DNA of 15,413 nt from Actinobacteria bacterium ATB1 (GTDB lineage Bacteria; Actinomycetota; Acidimicrobiia; UBA2766), in NCBI GenBank assembly GCA_021404985.1, contig QWHP01000063.1, forward strand, positions 1-15,413, in the 5' to 3' direction. The translations under genes were made by a program, and so were the position numbers. How positions within the stretch are numbered: the first letter of the stretch is position 1; every line of letters begins with the position of its first letter. Shown here piece by piece: positions 8,164-14,397 of the stretch. The notes beneath the pieces are model-generated. The model was not told where the DNA came from. It did no database searches and saw only the letters and a program-made list of their open reading frames with translations.

Positions 8164-9623
8164 CCGCCGAAGAGGGTGAAGCAGCGAATCCGCCCGGTGG
8201 GCTGGCCCGCGACGCGTGGGTCACCCTGCTCGGTCGCTACCGTGAGCAGGGGCAGGCCGACCTGTCCGAGCTGCTCCTCTCCGACGATCTGAAGGACTCA
8301 TCCCCCGAACAGCTCGACGAGGTCCTGGCCGGTCTGCAGTCCGAGGGCATCGAGGTCGAGGCCGAGGTCCGCAGGGTCGGGGACTCGGAACGGATACCGG
8401 ACCTCGATGCCGGGGGCGCATCCGAGGATCCGGTCCGCATCTACCTGCAGGAGATAGGCCGGGTCGAGCTCCTCGACGCCGGGCAGGAGCGCGAGCTGTC
8501 ACAACTCATGGAGACAGGTCAGCTCGCCGAGGAGATCCTTTTGAGTGGCCACCCGCTGCCCGAGCAATCCGAACGCATCGTCGAGAGGGTGCTCCGCGAC
8601 GCGGCTTTCGCCGCTCTCGAGGCCGATGGCCGAGCCACCGCCGAGCGGAGGCAGCTCGCCCTCCTCGTCGACGAGGGCGCAAGGGCGGTGCTCGTAACCG
8701 GAGATCCGGTGGCGGATCTTGCCGCCCGTGACGCTCTCGCCGCGGCGTTGGGTCCGCCGGCCACGCGCAGCCGCGAGCGGCAGAGGTCCTGGGTGCACCC
8801 GCATTTCGTGCACACACTCCACATCTCTCTGCATCTTGATCCCGAGGACGAGGAGCAGCAGAGGGAGCTGCAGCTGATCGACGGCGACGGTCTCGTCGCC
8901 AAGCGGCAGCTCGTCAAGGCGAACCTGCGGCTGGTGGTCTCGATAGCGAAGAGGTACACGGGTCGCGGCATGCAGCTCCTCGATCTGATCCAGGAGGGCA
9001 ACCTCGGCCTCATTCGTGCGGTCGAGAAATTCGACTGGCGCAAAGGCTTCAAGTTCTCCACGTATGCGACGTGGTGGATACGCCAGGCGATCACACGCGC
9101 GCTCGCCGATCAGGCGCGCACGATCCGCATCCCGGTCCACATGGTCGACACGATCAACCGTCTCGTGCGCGCTCAGCGAGAGCTCGTGCAGAGGCTCAAT
9201 CGAGACCCGACGCCGGAGGAGCTCGCCGCAGATCTCGAGCTCGACCCCGAGAAGGTCCGGGAGATCATGCGGGTCTCCATGGAACCCGTGAGCCTCGACG
9301 TACCCGTAGGCGAGGAGGAGGACTCCTCCCTGGCGGAGTTCATCGAGGACATACAGGCCATCATGCCCGAGGATGCGGCCACCCGCCTTCTCCTCCAGGT
9401 CGAGATCAGCAGGGCCCTCGCCGGACTGTCCGAACGTGAACGGCGCGTGCTCGAACTCCGCTTCGGACTCCACACCGGGCAGCCCCGTACGCTCGAGGAG
9501 GTCGGGCAGGAGTTGCGCGTAACCCGCGAGCGCATCCGGCAGATCGAGGCAAAGAGTCTGTCCAAGCTCAGGCACCCCAAGAGCAACAACCGCCTGCGCG
9601 ACTTCCTCGACGAGGTGGAGTGA
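8160..9623 (+). CDS. rpoD: RNA polymerase primary sigma factor (sigma-70, group 1)
   Basis: The 487-residue product is the housekeeping sigma factor type that directs RNA polymerase to -10/-35 promoters. A region 1.1-like segment occupies residues ~18-75. Region 1.2 is EDPVRIYLQEIGRVELLDAG (89-108). Regions 2.1-2.4 run ~250-325, with RYTGRGMQLLDLIQEGNLGL and YATWWIRQAITRA carrying the -10-reading Q309 and T312. Region 3 is ~330-400. Region 4.2 has TLEEVGQELRVTRERIRQIE (444-463). Between 1.2 and 2.1 lies a ~125-residue insert with a histidine cluster, longer than the short linker usual in actinobacterial primary sigmas. The start is GTG 8160, overlapping the dnaG stop, with GGGGGA just upstream as a weak ribosome-binding site. 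The gene ends 14 bp from the convergent phosphatase pseudogene. Confidence 0.94.
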   Translation: MTAEEGEAANPPGGLARDAWVTLLGRYREQGQADLSELLLSDDLKDSSPEQLDEVLAGLQSEGIEVEAEVRRVGDSERIPDLDAGGASEDPVRIYLQEIGRVELLDAGQERELSQLMETGQLAEEILLSGHPLPEQSERIVERVLRDAAFAALEADGRATAERRQLALLVDEGARAVLVTGDPVADLAARDALAAALGPPATRSRERQRSWVHPHFVHTLHISLHLDPEDEEQQRELQLIDGDGLVAKRQLVKANLRLVVSIAKRYTGRGMQLLDLIQEGNLGLIRAVEKFDWRKGFKFSTYATWWIRQAITRALADQARTIRIPVHMVDTINRLVRAQRELVQRLNRDPTPEELAADLELDPEKVREIMRVSMEPVSLDVPVGEEEDSSLAEFIEDIQAIMPEDAATRLLLQVEISRALAGLSERERRVLELRFGLHTGQPRTLEEVGQELRVTRERIRQIEAKSLSKLRHPKSNNRLRDFLDEVE

Positions 9624-9637
9624 CCCGGAGGGCGGGA

Positions 9638-10896
9638 TCAGTCGTAGACGACGGCGAACGCGCTGTCCGAGGGATCCCCCTGGACGACGTGTCCGTAGAA
9701 CCCGAAATACTGCCGGCGTGTCCTCTCGGACCAGACGAGGCACTCCGCACAGTCGAGCTTGTGGAAGCCGTACACGAGTCCGCCTTCGTACACGTCGAGC
9801 ACGCCGTATCCGCCCATGTGCTCCTTCGTCGCCCCAACCTCCTGGAAGACGATGCCGGGGAGGGTGGGGCTCGCGCTCCTGTAGTTGCGGTGCGTGTGCC
9901 CGGAGAAGACGGCAGCGACGTTGTCGTGGGCGGCGAGGACGGACTGGAGTCGTGCGACATCGGCTGCGGGGAGCATGAAGCGCGGCCAGACGACCCAGTT
10001 CTGGATCGACTGCCATGTCGCCGGATGGTGCAGGAACACCACGGCCGGCCTTTCGGGGGCCTCGCCGAGAGCGCTGTCGAGGAAGGCTGCCGTCGTTTCC
10101 GAGATCGCGCCTGCTCCCGTGTACACGTCGTTGGAGTCGATGCCCACCAGGCGGAGCGGCCCGACATCGGCGGGCCAGTTCAGGGGCGCGCCGGGCTCCG
10201 TTCCGAGTCCGTCCGCAAGGCAGTCGTGGTATTCGGGGGCTTCCGGCCCTCCACTTCGTGGGGGCGCGCCTCGGAGGTGAGGTCGCCGTTCACGATCAGA
10301 GCATCCGCTGACAACTCCTCCGCCTCCTCGACGAGGTCGGTTGTGTTGTGCCGCCAGTAGGGCGCCAGGGGATCGACAGGGAAGCCGGGGGGCCAGCCCC
10401 GCACCGCCTCGCCCGAGATGGACTCCCCGACGTGGGTGTCGTTGGAGACCACGAGCCTGGCGACGCGGTTCCCGGCAGGCCGCGGGAGGGTTCTCAGCCT
10501 CATGGGAGTCCGCACGGCGGTCTTGCCGGGTGAGACGTCGACCGCGCGCACCCCGTTCGAGGACGCCTCGACCCAGTACTCGGTGTCAGGTTCGAGTCCG
10601 TCGACCTCCAAGTAGTGATAGGCAGTGGGCGGCTCCGGTGAGCGGACCTCGGTCCACGCTGCCGGGTCTGGCACCGTTCCGTACCTGACCACCGTGTCGG
10701 AGGGCACCGGCTTCGCACGTCCCATGTCGAAGATCTCGGTCGGGTTGCCCGTGTACCAGGCGAGGGCGAACCCGTGGTCGGTGACGTTCACGACCTCGAG
10801 AGCACCCGCGTGGAACTCGACGTCGGATTGGTTCGAACCGGCCGACTGCGCGGAGAGCATGAGGACGAGCGCCATCAACCACGTGAGTCCTCCCAT
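9638..10896 (-). pseudogene. Broken secreted purple-acid-phosphatase-like metallophosphoesterase (frameshift plus missing GNH block)
   Basis: Two minus-strand frames together make one gene. Frame A starts at ATG 10896 with a signal peptide (MGGLTWLMALVLMLSAQSAG) and a fibronectin-III-like phosphatase N-domain (YHYLEVDGLEPDTEYWVEA). It then shows two metallophosphoesterase blocks, VVSNDTHVGE (D-x-H) and ADALIVNGDLTSEARP (GD), before losing homology near 10255 and ending at a stop at 10180. A second frame, offset by one base, resumes near 10235 (EYHDCLADGLG, then PLRLVGIDSND) and carries FLHHPATW and the GHTHRN block (GHxH) to the stop at 9638. No GNHD/GNHE block is found in any of the three minus frames at the junction, so the break is not a simple one-base slip. 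Intact relatives hydrolyse phosphate esters outside the membrane. This copy is probably dead, unless the junction is an assembly error. Confidence 0.72.
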
Positions 10897-10902
10897 GTCG
10901 CC

Positions 10903-10908
10903 AAGTTA
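10903..10908 (-). promoter_or_regulatory. Predicted -10 element (TAACTT) of the phosphatase pseudogene
   Basis: Read on the minus strand, TAACTT ends 6 nt before ATG 10896 and so fits the leaderless pattern. A 12-bp perfect palindrome lies 3 nt upstream of it, within the promoter spacer. The promoter looks intact although the gene is broken. Confidence 0.45.
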
Positions 10909-10911
10909 CAG

Positions 10912-10923
10912 GCGCCCGGGCGC
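10912..10923. repeat. 12-bp perfect palindrome GCGCCCGGGCGC in the promoter spacer
   Basis: This inverted repeat has no loop and sits immediately upstream of the minus-strand -10 element, where a repressor could act. In DNA this GC-rich such a palindrome can arise by chance, so an operator role is only a suggestion. Confidence 0.3.
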
Positions 10924-10957
10924 TCCGCCCCACCCGGCGAGATGGGAAACCGCGGGG

Positions 10958-12433
10958 TCAGCGCCGCAGTTCGAGGGTGTGGACAGGCGCGTCGCACAGC
11001 GAGCCGGAGGGGAACGTCACGACCAGACTTCCCTTCCGGATCTCGTGTGGCAGGGGTCCGAACCCGGTCAGCTCCACGTGCCGCACCCTGTCCGATTCGC
11101 CGAGCGGAATGGTCTGGCTCGACCGTGCGCCGGGTCCGAACCCGGCGCTGCCCGCGGCCAAGCCCTTCAGGTGCGCGAAGACCACGTTGTCCCGTGCCGT
11201 GAAGGAGATCTCCGCACCCTCAGTGCTGACCGAGCGTGTCCGGACCCACGGGCGAGTCGTGCGTATCGTGTCGCCGTTCACCTGCATCCAGTCGGCGAGC
11301 CAGCCGAGCCTCCGTTCCTGTGGCTCCGGGATCTTGGCGTCCTCGCCCCTCGGGCCCACGTTCAGGAGGAGGTTCCCTCCGCAGGAGACGATGTCGACGA
11401 GCATTCCCAAGAGCTCGGCTTCCGTGAGGAAGTCCTCCTCCAGCGACGCGCGGTTGTACCCGAAGCTCTTGTCCAAGCCGCGGACCGACTCCCACTTGCG
11501 GCGTGGTACGTGCTCGAAGAGCGAGTACTCCGGCGTCCTGAAGTCGAAGTGGCCGACGGTGGGTGCCGCCAGGTCGGTCTCGGGCCGCCCGAAGTGCCGG
11601 CGGGCGACGTCGTCGAAGAGGGAGCGGACCATCTTGATCTTGAACGCCTTCGGGCCGAAGCCGGGCGTGACCCAGCGGTCGTTGACGAGCCCTTCGGGCA
11701 CTGCCGCGTAGTAGTCGGCGAACAGTCTGAGGAGCCGTCTCTGTGACGTCGGCCATGCGATGTCGTTCCAGAGGACGTCGGGCCGGTACCGGTCGATCAG
11801 CTCACGCACCTGCGCCTCCGCGTAGCCGTCGTAGGCACCACCGGGAATGGAGGCGAGGAACTCTCCCGGGCTGCGCACGGGTTCGGGGTTGAAGCTCCAG
11901 TCGATCCCGCCGGAGTAGTAGACCCCGAAGCGCAAGCCAGCGCCGCGCACTGCTTCGGCGAGGTCCCCGACACAGTCGCGTTCCGTGGTCCAACCCGTCT
12001 TGTGCGGGTTGCGGACAGTGCTGGGCCATAGGCAATAGCCGTCGTGGTGCTTGGTCACCATCACCACGTAGCGTGCCCCGGCCTCTGCGAACGAGCGTGC
12101 CCACTCGTCGGGGTCCCACTGACGGAGGCCCTCCGCGAAGTCCTCGCGGAACGACTCGTAGGACCGGTTGCCGTACGTCTCACGGTGGTGCCGGGCAGAG
12201 GGGCTCTCGGGGAACTTGATCGCATTCTCGTACCACTCCGAATAGGGGGAGTGGGTCAGCGCTTCGTCATATCGCTGCGTGAACAGCTCGACGATGTCGA
12301 GGTCGCGAGGTGCCCAGCCGGGCACGGACGACAGCCCCCAATGGACGAAGATCCCGAGCTTCGCGTCGTCGTACCAGGGCGGCACGACACGCTTGCGGAG
12401 CGAGCGAACGGTGGCTTCCTGCGCGACTTGCAT
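10958..12433 (-). CDS. Alpha-L-fucosidase, glycoside hydrolase family 29
   Basis: This 491-residue enzyme should release alpha-L-fucose from fucosylated glycans by a retaining mechanism. GH29 signatures are clear: WYDDAKLGIFVHWG (20-33), YSEWY (64-68), the KHHDGY block (128-133), GLRFGVYYSGGIDW (166-179), and PDVLWNDIAWP, where D224 is the expected nucleophile. E302 in RTPEY is a candidate acid/base. A beta-sandwich-like C-terminal domain follows from about residue 400. No signal peptide is seen, so the enzyme is probably cytoplasmic and acts on imported oligosaccharides. The frame is open far upstream, but ATG 12433 marks the family N-terminus and avoids running antisense through the neighbouring gene. 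GTG 12436, one codon earlier, lies 7 nt after a -10 box and may be the true start. It is divergent from the E2-like gene, 34 bp away. Confidence 0.9.
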   Translation of the reverse strand: MQVAQEATVRSLRKRVVPPWYDDAKLGIFVHWGLSSVPGWAPRDLDIVELFTQRYDEALTHSPYSEWYENAIKFPESPSARHHRETYGNRSYESFREDFAEGLRQWDPDEWARSFAEAGARYVVMVTKHHDGYCLWPSTVRNPHKTGWTTERDCVGDLAEAVRGAGLRFGVYYSGGIDWSFNPEPVRSPGEFLASIPGGAYDGYAEAQVRELIDRYRPDVLWNDIAWPTSQRRLLRLFADYYAAVPEGLVNDRWVTPGFGPKAFKIKMVRSLFDDVARRHFGRPETDLAAPTVGHFDFRTPEYSLFEHVPRRKWESVRGLDKSFGYNRASLEEDFLTEAELLGMLVDIVSCGGNLLLNVGPRGEDAKIPEPQERRLGWLADWMQVNGDTIRTTRPWVRTRSVSTEGAEISFTARDNVVFAHLKGLAAGSAGFGPGARSSQTIPLGESDRVRHVELTGFGPLPHEIRKGSLVVTFPSGSLCDAPVHTLELRR

Positions 12434-12443
12434 CACGGGGCGG

Positions 12444-12449
12444 AGTCTA
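12444..12449 (-). promoter_or_regulatory. Predicted -10 element (TAGACT) of the fucosidase gene
   Basis: On the minus strand TAGACT ends 7 nt before GTG 12436 and 10 nt before ATG 12433. It lies 5 bp from the oppositely directed -10 box of the E2-like gene, so the two promoters must overlap. Confidence 0.45.
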
Positions 12450-12454
12450 CGGGG

Positions 12455-12460
12455 TAGCTT
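12455..12460 (+). promoter_or_regulatory. Predicted -10 element (TAGCTT) of the E2-like gene
   Basis: TAGCTT matches TANNNT and ends 7 nt before ATG 12468. Its -35 region would fall inside the first codons of the divergent fucosidase gene. Confidence 0.45.
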
Positions 12461-12467
12461 GCGACCC

Positions 12468-13250
12468 ATGGCGAGGAACGGTTTCTCACAATGGCGCAAG
12501 GTCGCGATGGCGACCTGGAGGCGTCCGCAGGACCCGATGATCCGGATCTCGATCGACATCGACGCCCGCGCCCCACAGGAGTACGCCAGGGTGGCCCGCG
12601 AGTCGACGGGAGAGCACGTGACCGTGACCCATGTCGTGGGAAAGGCCGTCGCCCGATCCATCGATGTGTTCTTCCTCGTGTCCCTGCGAACGGACCTCGT
12701 CGACGGGGACACGGATGGTGCCGATGCGGCCCGAACCGACCTCTCCGGAGCCAAGGTCGTGGCGACCGACACGAAGGCCCCTTGGGAGATCGCCGCAGAA
12801 CTGAACGCCAAGGCGGACAGGATCCGCAGCCACCAAGATCCGACCTTCCAACGCACGAAGAGCATCACGCAAGCGCTGCCGGGTGTCGTTCTGCGGCCCC
12901 TGCTCGAGCTGATGACGTTCCTCGTCGAGGACCTGGGGCTGTCCCTTCCGCCACTCGGACTCGAATCCCGCCCGTTCGGATCGGCGATGGTCTCGAACGT
13001 CGGGATGTTGGGACTGGAGGCGGCCTTCGCCCCTCTGCCGGCTATCAGCCGCGCAGTGGCCACGGTCATCGTCGGTGAGGTCACACCCAGGGCCGTCGTT
13101 GAGGGCGGCGAGATCGTCGCACGCGACGTCATCCCGCTGGGGATCAGCGTCGATCACAGGTACATCGACGGGTATCAAGGCGGGGTCATGGTCCAGGAGC
13201 TCAGGAACTACCTGTCCGACCCGTCCAAGTACGACCCGCTGCCGAGCTGA
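12468..13250 (+). CDS. Stand-alone 2-oxoacid dehydrogenase E2-type acyltransferase catalytic domain
   Basis: The 260-residue protein matches the catalytic domain of dihydrolipoamide acyltransferases: VTVTHVVGKAVARS near residues 51-64, a SNVGMLG segment at ~176-182, and the active-site DHRYIDG with H230, D234 and G235 (the HxxxDG motif). It has no lipoyl domain and no E1/E3-binding domain, which a true E2 needs to carry and pass the acyl group. No E1, E3 or lipoyl gene lies nearby. It may work with a lipoyl partner encoded elsewhere or be a chloramphenicol-acetyltransferase-fold enzyme with another acyl acceptor. ATG 12468 was chosen over the longer frame from 12279 because the earlier part lies antisense inside the fucosidase gene and a -10 box is 7 nt upstream. 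It abuts the convergent whiB with no spacer. Confidence 0.8.
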   Translation: MARNGFSQWRKVAMATWRRPQDPMIRISIDIDARAPQEYARVARESTGEHVTVTHVVGKAVARSIDVFFLVSLRTDLVDGDTDGADAARTDLSGAKVVATDTKAPWEIAAELNAKADRIRSHQDPTFQRTKSITQALPGVVLRPLLELMTFLVEDLGLSLPPLGLESRPFGSAMVSNVGMLGLEAAFAPLPAISRAVATVIVGEVTPRAVVEGGEIVARDVIPLGISVDHRYIDGYQGGVMVQELRNYLSDPSKYDPLPS

Positions 13251-13679
13251 TCAGGCCGACTTGGTCTCCGTGATGCGCTTCGTGGCGAGGAGCCTTCGCT
13301 CCCGGCTGGTCGTGCCGCCCCAGATGCCGTGGAGCTCGAGTGCGAGTGCCAGGTCCAGGCACCGCGGGGCAACGCTACATCCCGAGCAGATCGAGCGTGC
13401 CCGAGCCAGGTGCGAGGGATCCTGGCGTTCCCTGGACCGGTCGAATTCCGGGTCGTCGGGGAGGCTCGTAACCCACCACGAGACCGGGGTGCCCCGGCAA
13501 CTTGCCTCCGCCTTCCACACCGGGTCGATCCATTGCGGGGGATCCACGAGGCCGAAGATCCTCTCCACCGGCCGGGTCCGTCCCGTACGCCTGCGGTACT
13601 TGGCGCAGGCTTCGCACTCTCGCGAGTTGCGTCGGTCTTCTCTTCCACAGTTGCTGCAGATGTGCGTCGCGGTCTGCAA
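13251..13679 (-). CDS. WhiB family Fe-S transcriptional regulator with an N-terminal four-cysteine module
   Basis: The 142-residue protein carries the WhiB [4Fe-4S] ligands C61, C98, C101 and C107 (C-x36-C-x2-C-x5-C), the GIWGG turn at 118-122 and a basic tail (SRERRLLATKR) for DNA contact. WhiB proteins usually bind region 4 of the primary sigma factor and respond to oxygen, NO or redox state. An added N-terminal module, C8-x2-C11-x10-C22-x2-C25 followed by YRRRTGRTRP, looks like a small zinc ribbon. The only usable start upstream of this module is TTG 13679. It is preceded by an in-frame stop and by a GAGGAG ribosome-binding site 5 nt away, which makes the start convincing. The gene is divergent from an HTH regulator. 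Which WhiB subgroup it belongs to cannot be told. Confidence 0.88.
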   Translation of the reverse strand: MQTATHICSNCGREDRRNSRECEACAKYRRRTGRTRPVERIFGLVDPPQWIDPVWKAEASCRGTPVSWWVTSLPDDPEFDRSRERQDPSHLARARSICSGCSVAPRCLDLALALELHGIWGGTTSRERRLLATKRITETKSA

Positions 13680-13684
13680 GTCGA

Positions 13685-13690
13685 CTCCTC
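13685..13690 (-). promoter_or_regulatory. Strong ribosome-binding site (GAGGAG) deciding the TTG start of whiB
   Basis: GAGGAG on the minus strand lies 5 nt before TTG 13679. A TGA in the same frame lies just upstream, so no earlier start is possible. This site is what makes a rare TTG start credible. Confidence 0.65.
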
Positions 13691-13727
13691 ACCGAAGCCG
13701 GGGGGTTCACGCGGGCCCGTCGGCCCC

Positions 13728-13733
13728 TATAGT
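13728..13733 (+). promoter_or_regulatory. Predicted -10 element (TATAGT) in the whiB/HTH divergent region
   Basis: TATAGT differs from the consensus TATAAT by one base and would drive the HTH gene with a leader of about 120 nt. It overlaps the palindrome CTATAG (13727-13732). On the minus strand the same core reads TATAGG and could serve whiB with a leader of about 40 nt, although the last base is off-consensus. The rest of the ~180-bp intergenic region shows no gene; 13780-13810 is locally AT-rich. Confidence 0.45.
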
Positions 13734-13843
13734 CCCGATTCGAATACCTGTGTCGAGTGCAACCCTCCGGATGTCACCGGCGAAGAAAATAGCAGCCATA
13801 AGCGCGATTGGCGTCGAGGCTCGGGCAAGTCATTACTCTTGGC

Positions 13844-13850
13844 GGAGGAG
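13844..13850 (+). promoter_or_regulatory. Ribosome-binding site (GGAGGAG) of the HTH regulator gene
   Basis: GGAGGAG lies 9 nt before TTG 13860 and 12 nt before TTG 13863. It supports a TTG start at 13860 rather than a longer protein extending through the whiB antisense region, where no ATG or GTG is available close by. Confidence 0.55.
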
Positions 13851-13859
13851 GCGCTCACG

Positions 13860-14300
13860 TTGTTGACTCGAGCACGCACACGAGAGGAGTGGACCGACCT
13901 CGGGAAGTGGCTGCGCGGGCTCAGGGAATCCCTCGGGCTTCCCCGCACGCGTGCTGCCGAGGCGATCGGCTGCTCCATCGCAACACTCTCGAATCTCGAG
14001 CGTGGCCAGCTCAACAAGGACCCGTGGACACCGCCCGCCGAGCCGCGCGACCGCCTGCTGGTCGGGATCGCCGAGACCTACGGCGTGGCGCTGGAAGAGG
14101 TCTGCACCCACTTCGGCAGGGAGGTTCCCGACGTGGAGCTCGACTCAGGCAGGCTTTCCAGGCTCACGAGGCTCGCGGAGCAGGAGATCGACAGGGGCCT
14201 CGACATGCTCGGCCTCTCCCAGGACGACAAGGACAGGGTGTGGCGCAGCATCGAGGAGGCTCGTGGAGTAGACAGGCAGGGGAAGGGTATTCGCACCTGA
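13860..14300 (+). CDS. XRE/Cro-type helix-turn-helix transcriptional regulator
   Basis: With the TTG start at 13860 the protein has 146 residues. The N-terminal half is a classic lambda-repressor-like DNA-binding domain. WLRGLRESLGL (17-27) is helix 1, TRAAEAIGCSIATLSNLERG (30-49) is the helix-turn-helix, and RDRLLVGIAETYGVALEEVC (~63-82) completes the fold. The second half is charged and probably helical (RLSRLTRLAEQEIDRGLDML), possibly for dimerisation. No ligand domain is recognised. A GGAGGAG ribosome-binding site decides the start; the longer open frame to 13329 is antisense to whiB. The gene is divergent from whiB and may regulate that gene, itself, or the secreted NHL protein 97 bp downstream. 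Its target is unknown. Confidence 0.78.
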   Translation: MLTRARTREEWTDLGKWLRGLRESLGLPRTRAAEAIGCSIATLSNLERGQLNKDPWTPPAEPRDRLLVGIAETYGVALEEVCTHFGREVPDVELDSGRLSRLTRLAEQEIDRGLDMLGLSQDDKDRVWRSIEEARGVDRQGKGIRT

Positions 14301-14345
14301 ACGGCGCGTTTGAAGGAATTCCGACATTTCGCCAGAAACCTTGGA

Positions 14346-14351
14346 TAACGT
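14346..14351 (+). promoter_or_regulatory. Possible -10 element (TAACGT) ahead of the NHL-repeat gene
   Basis: TAACGT sits in the 97-bp gap after the HTH gene, with a CCGACA sequence about 19 bp upstream as a possible weak -35. The leader would be about 40 nt and would include GGGAGG. This gap also holds a small GGAATTCC palindrome at 14315-14322 and nothing else that I recognise. Confidence 0.3.
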
Positions 14352-14397
14352 CGTTCTTCTCGTGGCCCGGCGTCTTGTGACGACACATGGGAGGTCC

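Noticed and set aside
9624..9637. Bidirectional terminator between rpoD and the phosphatase pseudogene
   Set aside because: The 14-bp gap has no stem-loop or T-run that I can see.
8499..10016. 505-codon open frame on the minus strand opposite rpoD
   Set aside because: rpoD on the plus strand has all sigma-70 regions. The antisense translation has no recognisable domain and crosses into the phosphatase gene out of frame.
9620..10360. Plus-strand frame starting with a GTGA overlap at the rpoD stop
   Set aside because: The overlap imitates translational coupling, but the product matches no family and lies antisense to a clear metallophosphoesterase.
10625..11746. 373-codon plus-strand frame
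   Set aside because: It is antisense to the fucosidase and the phosphatase N-terminus, both of which have strong family motifs.
12434..13132. Upstream extension of the fucosidase reading frame (about 230 more residues)
   Set aside because: It lies wholly antisense to the E2-like gene, has no homology-like content, and the GH29 N-terminus begins at 12433.
13329..13859. Upstream extension of the HTH gene reading frame
   Set aside because: It lies antisense to whiB and through the intergenic region; a strong ribosome-binding site at 13844 supports the TTG start at 13860.
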